DNA of 64,000 bases from Rhodospirillaceae bacterium (lineage in GTDB: Bacteria; Pseudomonadota; Alphaproteobacteria; Kiloniellales; DSM-21159): NCBI GenBank assembly GCA_006969625.1, contig CP030885.1:4227430-4291429 (forward strand). Direction: 5' to 3'. The translations under genes and the position numbers were made by a program. The notes under the pieces were generated by a model. The model was not told the DNA's origin. It was given only the letters and a program-made list of their open reading frames with translations, and made no database searches. How positions within the stretch are numbered: position 1 is the stretch's first letter; each line of letters opens with the position of its first letter. This document shows, in pieces, positions 9,107-19,900 of the stretch.

Positions 9107-9916
9107 TTGGCGGACAGCGGCGATGCGCGGATCGCGGGGCTTTGGCGCTACCCCGTCAAGGGTCTGGCCGGCGAGCGGCTCGCTTCGGTGGAGTTGACGG
9201 CTGGACAGCTCCTGCCACACGACCGGCAGTTCGCCCTGGCGCACGGTTCGACCCAGTTCGATCCGAACGCCCCAGCATATCTGCGCCCGGACAACTTCCA
9301 CCAACTCAAGCGGCAGGAGAAGCTGGCGCAACTCGGCCTCGGCTACGAGCCGGACAGCGGCCTGCTCACGCTTACCCGCCGCGGCAAGACGGTGGTGCGG
9401 GCCAATGCGGGCGATCCGACCGGCCGTCTCGTGCTGGCCCAGTTCTTCGCCACCTTCTTGGGCGAGAGCGGCCGTGGCGTGCCGAGGTTGGTGACCGCTG
9501 CGGGCCACAGCTTCACCGACATTCCGGAGCGTTACGTCTCGCTGATCAACCTGGCCAGCGTCGCCGACCTCGAACGGGTGGTGCGCGCGCCGGTCGACCC
9601 GCGCCGCTTCCGCGCCAACATCTGGCTGGAGGGACTGCCCGCCTGGACGGAGTTGGAGTGGGTCGGGCGGGGGATCGCCCTCGGGCCGAAGGGCGGCGAG
9701 GTCCGGCTCAAGGTGGTCGAGCCGATTTCCCGCTGCGCCGCCACCAACGTCGACCCGGATACGGCCGAGCGCGACTTGAACATCCCGCTCAGCCTGCAGC
9801 GTGGCTACGGCCACACGGATTTCGGCGTCTACTGCGAGGTGCTGGACGACGGGCGCATCGCCGAAGGCGATCCGGTGGACGTGCCGGCCGCGGCGCCGGC
9901 GGCCCTGCCGTTCTGA
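9107..9916 (+). CDS. MOSC domain protein (molybdenum-cofactor sulfurase C-terminal type)
   Basis: 269 residues from TTG 9107, chosen because GGAGGAG ends six bases upstream; an in-frame TTG at 9101 would abut the ribosome-binding site. The N-terminal MOSC_N beta barrel (IAGLWRYPVKGLAGERL) is followed by the MOSC domain, with the conserved Cys in EPISRCAATNVDPDT (about residue 210). MOSC proteins carry or transfer sulfur or bind molybdenum cofactor, as in YcbX and mARC-type reductases. The partner enzyme is not evident nearby. Confidence 0.88.
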   Translation: MADSGDARIAGLWRYPVKGLAGERLASVELTAGQLLPHDRQFALAHGSTQFDPNAPAYLRPDNFHQLKRQEKLAQLGLGYEPDSGLLTLTRRGKTVVRANAGDPTGRLVLAQFFATFLGESGRGVPRLVTAAGHSFTDIPERYVSLINLASVADLERVVRAPVDPRRFRANIWLEGLPAWTELEWVGRGIALGPKGGEVRLKVVEPISRCAATNVDPDTAERDLNIPLSLQRGYGHTDFGVYCEVLDDGRIAEGDPVDVPAAAPAALPF

Positions 9917-10026
9917 GGGACTTCACCGCGCTGCCGATGGCGCAGTTGCGCGAGTCGGCTCTGCCGCAAGGCCATCGGTGCGTCCTGGTCCCGATCCTCG
10001 GCCCTCGGACCCGGATCGCCAGCCGC

Positions 10027-10974
10027 TCAGGTCTCTGCCTTGTCGGCCTCTTTCTCGTCGGAGCCGCTCTCGTGGCCTGAACGCGCTTCGTTCTTCGCCG
10101 TGCCGTCGGTATCGCCCTCGCCTTGGGCCGCCGTCCGGCGGCGGCGCGGGGCGCGGCGCGGGCGCTCGCCCAGCATCTTGCGCAGGCCCTCATCGGATTC
10201 GCCGGCCTCGCTCTCCTGGCGCGCGCCGGCCGGCTCGTCGGTGGCGTTCTGATCCGCCGCAGCCGGCGCGTCACGCTCGCCGGACAGGAAGCTCGGCTGG
10301 CTCTCGTCGCTGCGGGCTTGGCGGCGCGCCCGCCGTTCGCTCAGGGGCGGCGCGGTGTCGAAGGGCTTGTCGAAGGTCGCCTCAGCCTTCGAACGCTCGG
10401 CTTCGCCGCCGCCGAGGCTCTGGTCGTCGCCCGCCGCCTCGCCGTTGCGCGCCTCGCGCCGCGTGCGCGGCTCGTCGCTACGGCCACCGCCGTCGCGGCT
10501 GCGCCCGCCACGCTCCCCGCGGGCATGCTGCGGCCGGCCGCCGCGCTGGCCGCCGTCGCGTTGGCCGCCCTCCCGCGGGGCGCTGCGCCGGGCCTCTTCT
10601 TCGCCGTCCGACTCGCTTTCCTGATCCTCGTCGTCGGACCAGTCGTCCTGCTGCTCGTCGCGCTCACGGGCTTGGCGGTCGTCGCTGCGCGCCTCGCCAT
10701 TGATCCGCTGGCGGTCGCGGTCGTCCGGATCGGTCGAGTCGTTGAGGATCCGGAAATAGTGTTCGGCGAACTGCAGGAAGTTCTCGGCCAGCACGCGGTC
10801 GCCTGCCGCCTGGGCGTCGCGCGCCAGTGCCAGGTACTTGTCGTAGACCTGCTGCGCCGTGCCGCGCACCCGGCCTTCAGGGCCGTTGCTGTCGAACGTC
10901 TGGTTGCGGCTGGGTACGTTCGGCCGGCGGCCGGCGCGACCGCGGCCGCGCCGTGGATTGTTGCCTTGTCTCAT
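10027..10974 (-). CDS. DUF4167 protein with charged disordered tail
   Basis: 315 residues. The conserved part is N-terminal (1-85): an Arg/Gly-rich start followed by GTAQQVYDKYLALARDAQAAGDRVLAENFLQFAEHYFRILND, the hallmark of DUF4167. The remaining ~230 residues are Arg/Glu/Asp/Gly-rich and probably disordered, consistent with nucleic-acid binding. No biochemical role is established to my knowledge. It sits downstream of hemA-prfA-prmC, its usual alphaproteobacterial neighbourhood. Confidence 0.88.
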   Translation of the reverse strand: MRQGNNPRRGRGRAGRRPNVPSRNQTFDSNGPEGRVRGTAQQVYDKYLALARDAQAAGDRVLAENFLQFAEHYFRILNDSTDPDDRDRQRINGEARSDDRQARERDEQQDDWSDDEDQESESDGEEEARRSAPREGGQRDGGQRGGRPQHARGERGGRSRDGGGRSDEPRTRREARNGEAAGDDQSLGGGEAERSKAEATFDKPFDTAPPLSERRARRQARSDESQPSFLSGERDAPAAADQNATDEPAGARQESEAGESDEGLRKMLGERPRRAPRRRRTAAQGEGDTDGTAKNEARSGHESGSDEKEADKAET

Positions 10975-11230
10975 CCGTCGCTTACGTCACGAAGTCTGCA
11001 TGTTGACGGTGGTGTCCCGGCAGGCGCACCGACTCCAGCGGCGAACCGCCGTCGGCACACGAACGTCCGGTGTCCCGAAGCGTAGGGATCGGCCTTCTCA
11101 GCAGGCCTGCCCATGTCTGACCGGGTCGAACGTCTTCTGTGGGACGTCGCAGGCGTCCGGACCTTGAAAGCCCCCACGGACGCTTCGGAGCCGCACGCGG
11201 CTCACACCTGCGAAGGTAGGACCCTACGCC
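10975..11230. other. Intergenic region between prmC and the DUF4167 gene
   Basis: 256 bases on the path from prmC to the DUF4167 gene. It holds a perfect 7-bp hairpin (GAGCCGC-GT-GCGGCTC, 11188-11203) without a T-run, so it could be a weak terminator or a leader structure. I see no gene or RNA here. Confidence 0.4.
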
Positions 11231-12168
11231 TCACATTCCAATAGTTTTTTGTGCCTCCAGCACGAGACATCGCGGCGTACCGGAGAGATCCGCAACGCGG
11301 TCCGTCTCCGACAGGGCGGCCGAACGGGCCAGAGCGGCGACGGCGTCCGCCTGACCGGCACCGATCTCCACCAGGGCGCAGGCCCCGCCGGCCAGCAGGT
11401 CCGGCAGCGACGGCAGCAGCGCCCGGTAGGCCGCCAATCCGTCCGGGCCGGCGAACAGCGCCGGGGCCGGGTCGTGCTCGGCCACCTCCGGCGCCAACTG
11501 CGCCGTCGTCTCGACATAGGGCGGGTTAGTCAGGATCAGATCGAAGCGGCCCAGCCCCGCCGTCCAGTCGGGCACGGTCCAGTCGGCCCTATGCATGCGC
11601 GCACGTGTCTCCAGGCCCAACGCCGCGGCGTTGGCGGCCGCCGTGGCGAGGGCGCCGGGCGCGCAGTCGAGGCCGAGGCCGGTGGCGTTCGGCAGCTCGC
11701 TCAACACCGCCAGCAGCAGGCAGCCGGAGCCGGTCCCCAGGTCCAGCACACGCAGCGGCAAGCGGCGGTCGGGCACCCGCGCCAGGGCGGCCTCGACCAG
11801 CGTCTCGCTGTCCGGCCGGGGATCAAGGGTCTCCGACGACAGCCGGAACTCCAACCCCCAGAACTCGCGCCGGCCGAAGATGCGCGACAGCGGCTCGCGC
11901 CCGGCGCGCCGGGCGACCAGGGCCTCGAAGCCGGCGGCCTCGGCGGCGCTCAGCGGGCGCACCGGATCCGCCAGCAGGGCCGTCGGCGACAGTCCCAGGG
12001 CATGCCCCAGCAGCAGGCGCGCTTCGCGCCGCGGCTGCTCGACACCGGCCGCCTTCAGGCGGCGGGTGGCGGCGCAGAGCGCGTGGCCGATGTCGCGGAC
12101 GTCGACGCAGTCCGGGGACGGTGATGCGGGGGCCGGCGAAGCGGGGCGCGGCGAGGTGGGGGTCGCGC

Positions 12169-12172
<4 letters not shown>
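11231..12172 (-). CDS. prmC: Peptide chain release factor N5-glutamine methyltransferase
   Basis: 313 residues from GTG 12172, which overlaps the prfA stop (GTGA). The frame is open further upstream, but that part lies inside prfA in another frame. The SAM-binding loop is LDLGTGSG (143-150) and the catalytic NPPY is at 216-219. PrmC methylates the GGQ glutamine of RF1 and RF2. Coupling to prfA makes biological sense, because RF1 is its substrate. Confidence 0.96.
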
Positions 12173-13241
<1,069 letters not shown>

Positions 13242-13245
<4 letters not shown>

Positions 13246-14540
13246 GTCTCGTCCTCGTCCTTGCCATCGCCCAGTTCGAACAGGCGGGCGAGCAGCCGTT
13301 CCATCTCCGCCGCGTCTTGGCCCCGGGCCGCCGCTTCGCGCAGCGCCTGGCTGGGGACGTGCAGCAGGCGGTTGACCAGCAGGCGGGTCGCCTGTTCGGC
13401 GTCGCGCACGCCGCCGGCCAGCACCTCGGCGCGGGCCGCCTCGAAGCGCTGGCGCAAGGCCGAGACCGCCGGCACCGCCGCGCGTTCGGCGTGCTGGCGC
13501 ACGAAGGCCGCCAGTTCCTCCTCCAACAGCCGCCAGGCGGTGCCGGCGACCGCCTCGCGCTCGGCCTTGCCCTGTCGGGCCAGACCCTCGAGGTCGTCCA
13601 GGTCGTAGAGGAAGACGTCGTCCAGCTCGGTCACGTCCGGCGCGACGTCGCCGGGGATCGCGGCGTCGATCAGGAAGATCGGCCGTCGCCGCCGCGTCTT
13701 CAAGGCCGCCGCCAGGAGCTGGCGGTCGAGCACGTAGTCGGTGCCGCCGACGGCGGAGACCAGGATGTCGGCGCCGGCGAGCGCCGTCGGCAGCTCGGCC
13801 CACAGCCGCCGATGGCAGCCAATGCGCTGGGCGGCGCGTTCGGCGCGCCGGTCGATCGGGTGGGCGACCGCCAACTCGGCGATGCCGGCGAGCTGCAGCT
13901 CCTCGGCCAGCAGTTCGCCCATCTCACCGAAGCCGAGCAGGAGCGCGCGCACGCGGCCGAGATCGCCGTGCACCTGGCGCGCCACCTGCAGGGCGGAGGC
14001 GGCGAGCGTGACCGGACGGGCGCCGATCTCGGTCTCGCTGCGCACCCGCTTGGCGGCGGCGTAGGCAGCCTGCAGGGCGCTTTCCAGCAGCCCGCCGGAC
14101 AGCCCGGCGGCGGTGGCCCGCTTGTGGGCCGCCTTGACCTGGCCGAGCACCTGGGGCTCGCCGATCACCTGGCTGTCGAGCGAGGCGGCGACGGCGAAGA
14201 GATGCCGCGCCGCCGCCTCGCCGCGATGCACCGCGGCGAGTTCGTGCAGTTCGTCCGGCGCGGCGTCGCCCCATTCGGCGAGTCGGGCGGCCAGGGCAGC
14301 GGCATCGGCCCCTGACGCGCAGGTGGTGATCTCGATCCGGTCGCAGGTGCACAGGACCAGCGCCGGCGCGACGCCGGCGGCCTTCAGCTCGGCCAGGCGG
14401 GCCGGCAAGTCCTCTTCTTCGACGTAGAGGCGGTTGCGCAGGTCGGCGGCGGCGCTGCGGTGGTTGACTCCGACGATCAGCAGGTCGTCGAGGCGCGGCG
14501 CACGGGACTCGGACTGCGTGGGACGCGAGGAATCCGGCAC
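13242..14540 (-). CDS. hemA: Glutamyl-tRNA reductase
   Basis: 432 residues. The N-terminal catalytic domain carries the nucleophilic Cys in [11 protein letters not shown] (C66 aligns with the TCNR cysteine). The NADPH domain ([16 protein letters not shown]) and the C-terminal dimerisation helices follow. It reduces Glu-tRNA to glutamate-1-semialdehyde, the first step of C5-pathway haem synthesis. Many alphaproteobacteria use ALA synthase instead, so a C5-type hemA is informative about lineage. It is first in the hemA-prfA-prmC operon. Confidence 0.96.
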
Positions 14541-14695
14541 GGCACGGCCTCCCCGCTAAGCGCGGGGCGCAGACCGGTCGTGCCGAAGCGCGGCGCCGAC
14601 TGGCTGTGCCGCCGGGGCAGACGACGGGGCTGCGCCCCTCGCACGGAAAGCGGTCGCGACGGGCCCGGCCGGGCGGGCGCAGGCCGCGCGGCAGC

Positions 14696-15838
14696 TCACT
14701 CGGCCGCCTCGGTCTTGGCGGCTGCCTCGTCAGCGGCCTTACGGGCCTCGATCTCGGCCGCCTTCTCCTCGACCATGCGGGCGAGGTGCTCGACGATGTC
14801 CTCGTCCTTCAGGCGGTGGTGCGGCACGCCGCCGACATAGACTTGGTGGGTGCCCTTGCCGCCGCCGGTGAAGCCGATGTCGGTCATCGTCGCCTCGCCC
14901 GGGCCGTTGACCACGCAGCCGATCACCGAGACGGTCATCGGCGTGGTGATGTGGGCCAGGCGTTCCTCCAGCCTCTGCACCGTGTCGATCACCTCGAACT
15001 GCTGGCGCGCGCACGACGGGCAGGAGATGACGTTGACCCCGCGGTGGCGCAGGCCGAGGGTCTTCAGCATCTCGAAGCCGACGCGGATCTCCTCCTCCGG
15101 CTCCGCCGAGAGCGAGACGCGAACGGTGTCGCCGATGCCCGACCAGAGCAGCATGCCGAGGCCTATGGAGGACTTCACCGTGCCCGAGCGCAACCCGCCG
15201 GCCTCGGTGATGCCGATGTGCAAGGGATAGTCGCAGGCCTCGGCCAGGCCCTGGTAGGCGGCCACGGCGAGGAACACGTCGGAGGCTTTCACCGAGATCT
15301 TGAACTCGCGAAAGTCCTCGTCCTCCAGGTATTTGGCGTGGTTCAACGCGGACTCGACCATGGCTTCGGGGCAGGGCTCGCCGTAGCGCTCGAGCAGCTC
15401 GCGCTCGAGCGAACCGGCATTGACGCCGATGCGGATCGAGCAGCCGTGATCGCGCGCCGCCTTGACGACCTCGCGCACCCGCTCGCGGCTGCCGATGTTG
15501 CCCGGATTGATGCGCAGGCAGGCCGCCCCCGCCTCGGCCGCCTCGATGCCGCGCTTGTAGTGGAAGTGGATGTCCGCGACGATCGGCACGGTCACCTCGG
15601 GGACGATCTCCTTCAGCGCCTTGCTGGACTCCACGTCGGGCACGGAGACGCGGACGATATCGGCGCCGGCCACCTCCAGGCGGCGGATCTGCTCGATCGT
15701 GCCCTTGACGTCGGTAGTCCGGGTATTGGTCATCGACTGCACCGAGATCGGCGCGTCGCCGCCGACCGGGACCTTGCCGACGTGGATCTGCCGGCACTTG
15801 CGGCGGATGATCTCCCGATACGGTCGGACCGCGGACAT
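14696..15838 (-). CDS. ispG: 4-hydroxy-3-methylbut-2-enyl diphosphate synthase (flavodoxin)
   Basis: 380 residues. The Fe-S ligands are C273, C276 (SCPSC) and C308 ([10 protein letters not shown]), with E315 as the fourth ligand, as in the E. coli enzyme. It catalyses the penultimate MEP-pathway step, MEcPP to HMBPP. The C-terminal ~20 residues are an Ala/Glu/Lys tail. It lies 154 bases downstream of the RodZ-like gene, a conserved alphaproteobacterial pairing. Confidence 0.97.
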   Translation of the reverse strand: MSAVRPYREIIRRKCRQIHVGKVPVGGDAPISVQSMTNTRTTDVKGTIEQIRRLEVAGADIVRVSVPDVESSKALKEIVPEVTVPIVADIHFHYKRGIEAAEAGAACLRINPGNIGSRERVREVVKAARDHGCSIRIGVNAGSLERELLERYGEPCPEAMVESALNHAKYLEDEDFREFKISVKASDVFLAVAAYQGLAEACDYPLHIGITEAGGLRSGTVKSSIGLGMLLWSGIGDTVRVSLSAEPEEEIRVGFEMLKTLGLRHRGVNVISCPSCARQQFEVIDTVQRLEERLAHITTPMTVSVIGCVVNGPGEATMTDIGFTGGGKGTHQVYVGGVPHHRLKDEDIVEHLARMVEEKAAEIEARKAADEAAAKTEAAE

Positions 15839-15992
15839 GCCCTGCTCCCTCGCTGTGCCGTTGTGCCGGGCGCGCGCGTCGGCCGCTGCGCTTTCTCCCG
15901 AGCCTGCCTGCGAAAATGCCGTCCTGCGCCGCGTTCTTCAAGGCGCGATGCGTGCAGCACCGTTTGCAGTTCGATGACGGTCTGGCGCCGGG

Positions 15993-17333
15993 CTACTGCC
16001 GGGCACGGCCGCTGAGCAGCGCCTGCGGCTCGAGGCTGACGCCGCGGACCACGTCGCCAGGCCCCCCCAGCGGCGGTGCCGTGCGCCCGTCCACGACGAT
16101 GCGCAGGCCGCCGGCGTTGCCGGTCTCCAGCACCAGGCCGTCCTGGTTTGGCACGCGGTAGATATCGCCGGCGCGCAGCACGCGGGTGATCAGCAGATTG
16201 TCGTCGGCGCTGCGCACCTGGACCCAGGAATCCGCGGTCGCCGTCAGGGTGACGCGCGAATCCTCGTTGACGGCGCCGTAGACGCGCCCGTCGGTGGCGG
16301 CGGTCTGGGTCGGCACCTCGGGCGCGGCCGGGATGTCCGGCTCCAGCGTCTCGGTGGCCGCGGTGGCGATGTCGCCAGGAGTCGCCGGCTCGGCCTGGGA
16401 GGCGCCGCCACGTTCGGACGGTGCCGCCTCGGCGGCCTCGGCAACGGCGGGCTGCGCCGGCTCCGGCGGCGGCGCCGCATCCGGGCGCTCGGGCGCCGTC
16501 TCGTTCGCCTGCAGGGCACGCAAGGCGGCGGCGCGGTCGAGCGGCGTCACGCCCGCCGCCGGCGTCTGGCCCATCGGCGGCGCCGGGGTCTGCGGCAGTC
16601 CGGTGTTGGGCAAAACGGTCTGCTCGGCCGCCGCCGATTCCATACGCTCGGTGAAACCGCCGGCTTCGCTCGCCGACGGCGCCTCGGCCGTGGTCGGTGC
16701 GGGGGTCGCGGCAGGCTGCGGCGGGGCGGCACGCTCGGCCGATGGGGTCCGCGCCGCTCCTTCCGCCGGGGTCGCGCCGCGGCCGGCGACCTGCGGCGCC
16801 TCGGCCGGAGGCGCATCGGCCGGAGGTGCATCGGCCGGAGGTGCATCGGGCAGGGCGGTGCTGGGAACGCCGTCGCCGCGACCCAGCAGGCCGTCCAGCA
16901 GCGCGTTCTGGGTCGCGTAGTGCCAGCCGCCGTAGGCCAGCCCGATCAGCAGCAGCGAGACCAGGATCAGTGCGCCGCCGGGAATCCGCCCGTCCGGCTT
17001 GGGGGCCGGGAAGTGGAGCTGCTGACGCCGGTCCATGCCGGCGATCTCGCCCTTGAAACGCTCGACCAGATACTCGCTGTCGAGGCCCAGGTAGTCGGCG
17101 TAGGAGCGCACGAAGCCGACCGCGTAGGTCGCGCCGGGCAGCTCGGCGTAGCGCCCTTCCTCGATCGCCTGCAGATAGACCCGGCGAATGCGCAGGTTGG
17201 TGGCGACATCGGCGACCGACTGACCGATCTCCTGGCGCGCCCGCGCCAGGAGGATGCCGACGGTCTCCCGCGGCAGACGCTCGAATCCTTCGAAGGCCTC
17301 GTGCGCTTCCTCCGCACGCGCGCTCTGCGACAT
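15993..17333 (-). CDS. RodZ-like membrane protein (HTH_25 / DUF4115)
   Basis: 446 residues from ATG 17333; ATG 17345 is an alternative. A cytoplasmic helix-turn-helix spans residues 20-90 (ARQEIGQSVADVATNLRIR). It is followed by one membrane segment at 120-140 (ALILVSLLLIGLAYGGW), a long Pro/Ala-rich periplasmic linker and a C-terminal DUF4115 beta domain (TLTATADSWVQVRSAD). This is the architecture of RodZ, which links MreB to the elongation machinery, though the alphaproteobacterial version next to ispG is less studied. The linker has repeated ADAPP units. Confidence 0.9.
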   Translation of the reverse strand: MSQSARAEEAHEAFEGFERLPRETVGILLARARQEIGQSVADVATNLRIRRVYLQAIEEGRYAELPGATYAVGFVRSYADYLGLDSEYLVERFKGEIAGMDRRQQLHFPAPKPDGRIPGGALILVSLLLIGLAYGGWHYATQNALLDGLLGRGDGVPSTALPDAPPADAPPADAPPAEAPQVAGRGATPAEGAARTPSAERAAPPQPAATPAPTTAEAPSASEAGGFTERMESAAAEQTVLPNTGLPQTPAPPMGQTPAAGVTPLDRAAALRALQANETAPERPDAAPPPEPAQPAVAEAAEAAPSERGGASQAEPATPGDIATAATETLEPDIPAAPEVPTQTAATDGRVYGAVNEDSRVTLTATADSWVQVRSADDNLLITRVLRAGDIYRVPNQDGLVLETGNAGGLRIVVDGRTAPPLGGPGDVVRGVSLEPQALLSGRARQ

Positions 17334-17505
17334 GGCAAATCCCATTCTCGCCGCGGCGCCGACCCAAACCGCAGCCCGTTCTGCTCGAGGGATCGCACTC
17401 CGCGGCGCCGGTCCGGCCCCCAACGGCGGCCCCGCGCGAGACGATGTCGGGGACAGAGTTACCAAATTCTCCCGTGGCGCGGAAAGCGTCGGATTCCCCG
17501 CCCGC

Positions 17506-19779
17506 CTATAGCGCCACGCCGCGGTCGCGCGCGTAGGAGCGCAGCAGCTCGCGCACGCTGGCCTGCGGCAGGCGGACCAGGTGGTCGAGATAGCCGCGCA
17601 GCGGCGCCAGCTCCAGCGAGCGCAGCATCAGCTTCACCGGCCCGACCCCGCCCGGCGGCATCGACAGGATGCGGAAGCCGCAGCCGATCAGCGCCATGGC
17701 CTCCAGCGGATGGCCCGCCGCCTCGCCGCACAGGGACAGGCGCACCCCCGCCGCTTCGGCCTGCGCGGTCAGGTTCATGAGAAAGGCCAGAGCCGGCGGC
17801 GAGAGAATGTCGTAGCGCCGCGCCAGGCGCGGGTTGCCGCGATCGCTGGCGAAGAGGAACTGCAGCAGGTCGTTGGAGCCGACTGACACGAAGTCGACCA
17901 GGTCGAACAGCGTCGGGAGCTGCCAGACCAGCGCCGGCACCTCAAGCATCACGCCGCACTCGATGCGGCTCGGCACCCGGCCGCCGGCGGCGCGCTGACG
18001 CTCCACCTCGCGCAGCAGCAGATGCCTGGCGCGCACGAACTCGCTGACCTCGGCGACCATCGGGAACATCACCCGCAGCTCGCGCCCGGCCGCCGCGCGG
18101 ACCAGGGCGCGGAGCTGCTGACGCAGCATCGCCGGGCGGTCGAGCCCGATGCGGATGGCGCGCCAGCCCATCGAGGGGTTCTCGTCCTCGGTCCCGCCCC
18201 AGTAGGGCAGCGCCTTGTCGCCGCCGATGTCGAGGGTGCGGAAGGTGACCGGCTTGCCCTCGGCGAGGTCGAGCACGCGGGCGTAAAGGTCCTGCTGCTG
18301 CGCTACGTCGGGGAAGGATTCGCGCACCATGAAGGGCACTTCCGTGCGGTACAGGCCGATGCCCTCGGCGCCGCTGGCGTGGAGCTGCTGCAGGTCGATC
18401 AACAGGCCGGCGTTCATATGAAGGCCGATGCGCGTGCCGTCGCGGGTCACCGCCGGCAGCTCGCGGGTGGCGGCGAAGACCTTGCGCCGTTCCTCGCCGG
18501 CGCGGATCGCCTCGGCGAAGGAGGCGCGGATGCTGGAGCGCGGGCGCAGCAGCACCTGGCCGCTGACGCCGTCGACGATCACCGTGTCGCCCTTGCGGAC
18601 GCGCGCCAGCAGGTCACGGCAGCGCCCGACCATGGGAATGCCCAGCGCGCGGGCGACGATGGCGACGTGGGCGCTCGGCGAGCCCTCCTCCAGCACCACC
18701 GCGCGGATCTTGGCGCCGTCGTAGTCGAGCAGGTCGGCCGGCCCCAGGCTGCGCGCGATCAGCACCGTGTCGTCGGGCAGGTCCGAGTCCTCGGCGGTGC
18801 CGGCGCTGCCCAGCAGGTGGTGCAGCAGGCGGTTGCCCAGGTCCTCGAAGTCGGCGTAGCGCTCGCGCAGGTAGGGATCCTTGACCCGGCTCATGCGGGT
18901 GCGCAGGTCGTTCTGCACGCGCTGCACCGCCGCCTCGGCCGACAGGCCGCCGCGCACCGCCTCGCGCATCCGCTCGACCCAGCCGCGGTCGGCGGCGAAC
19001 ATGCGGTAGGTCTCCAGCACCTCCTGATGCTCGCCGTCGGCCGACAGCTCGTTGCGCGCCAGCAGGTCTTCGAGCTGGCCGAGCATGGCGCTCAGCGCCG
19101 CATCCAGCCGCTCCAGCTCCGCCGCCGGATCCTCGGCGACCACCTGGCGGATGACGATGCCGCGCTCGTGCATCGCCGCCGTGCCGATCCCCAGCCCTTC
19201 GTTCAGCACCATCCCGGTCAGGCGCGCCGGCAGGCTCTCGGCGCTGTCCAGCCCGCCGCTGCCGACCGCGCCCCCCAGCTCGCCCGAGGACAGCAGCTCG
19301 GCGAGCACCATGGCCACCGTCTCCAGCGCCTCGATCTCCTCCTCGCCGTACTGGCGGGCGGTGCGGTTCTGCACCGCCAGCACGCCGAGCACGCGGCCGT
19401 CGCGCATCACCGGTACGCCGAGCATGGAGTGGTAGATCTCCTCGCCGGTCTCCGGCCGGTAGGCGAAGTTCGGGTGCGACTGGGCGTCGGAGAGGTTGAG
19501 CGGGCGCGCGTTCGCGGCAATGTCGCCGACGATGCCCTCGCCCAGGCGCAGCCGCGTGGCGTGCACCGCCTCCGGGCGCAACCCCTTGGTGGCATAGAGC
19601 TCCAGCACCTCGCCGGCGCGCAGCAGGTAGAAGGAGCAGACCTCCGCGACCATGTCGTCGGCGATCAGCGCCACGGTCTTGTCGAGCCGCTCCTGGCCGC
19701 TGCCGCCGCCCTTCATCAGGGCGCGGAGCTGGCGCAGAAGGCGGCGCGATCCCGCCCAACCGGCCGTCTGAGGCGGCAT
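17506..19779 (-). CDS. ptsP: Phosphoenolpyruvate-protein phosphotransferase, nitrogen PTS enzyme I
   Basis: 757 residues from ATG 19779, where the GAF-EI family homology starts. An N-terminal GAF domain (28-165, IYHSMLGVPVMRDGRVLGVL) marks it as EI-Ntr rather than sugar-PTS EI. The HPr-phosphorylating H371 is in GSPSAHVAIVAR, and the PEP-binding TIM barrel follows (FRTLDIGGDKALPYWG, SNDLLQFLFASDRGN). It starts the regulatory PTSNtr phosphorelay; the NPr and EIIA-Ntr genes are not in this window. It lies next to lysC, as in many alphaproteobacteria. Confidence 0.96.
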   Translation of the reverse strand: MPPQTAGWAGSRRLLRQLRALMKGGGSGQERLDKTVALIADDMVAEVCSFYLLRAGEVLELYATKGLRPEAVHATRLRLGEGIVGDIAANARPLNLSDAQSHPNFAYRPETGEEIYHSMLGVPVMRDGRVLGVLAVQNRTARQYGEEEIEALETVAMVLAELLSSGELGGAVGSGGLDSAESLPARLTGMVLNEGLGIGTAAMHERGIVIRQVVAEDPAAELERLDAALSAMLGQLEDLLARNELSADGEHQEVLETYRMFAADRGWVERMREAVRGGLSAEAAVQRVQNDLRTRMSRVKDPYLRERYADFEDLGNRLLHHLLGSAGTAEDSDLPDDTVLIARSLGPADLLDYDGAKIRAVVLEEGSPSAHVAIVARALGIPMVGRCRDLLARVRKGDTVIVDGVSGQVLLRPRSSIRASFAEAIRAGEERRKVFAATRELPAVTRDGTRIGLHMNAGLLIDLQQLHASGAEGIGLYRTEVPFMVRESFPDVAQQQDLYARVLDLAEGKPVTFRTLDIGGDKALPYWGGTEDENPSMGWRAIRIGLDRPAMLRQQLRALVRAAAGRELRVMFPMVAEVSEFVRARHLLLREVERQRAAGGRVPSRIECGVMLEVPALVWQLPTLFDLVDFVSVGSNDLLQFLFASDRGNPRLARRYDILSPPALAFLMNLTAQAEAAGVRLSLCGEAAGHPLEAMALIGCGFRILSMPPGGVGPVKLMLRSLELAPLRGYLDHLVRLPQASVRELLRSYARDRGVAL

Positions 19780-19900
19780 GGTTCCTCGCTGCTTCGCACC
19801 GTGCGACGGCCGTCCCTTGTGGATCGGGCACGTGCCGCCGCGGCTTTTCGTCAAGACGCACGTACGCCCGCCCGTACGCACGCGCTGCGTCAGGCTTGGC

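Noticed and set aside
8944-10080. 378-codon plus-strand frame across the MOSC gene
   Set aside because: Different frame from the conserved MOSC protein and shadow-type composition.
14552-14568. CCCCGC-TAAGC-GCGGGG hairpin as a terminator between ispG and hemA
   Set aside because: Only six base pairs and no T-run on either strand; could be chance in GC-rich DNA.
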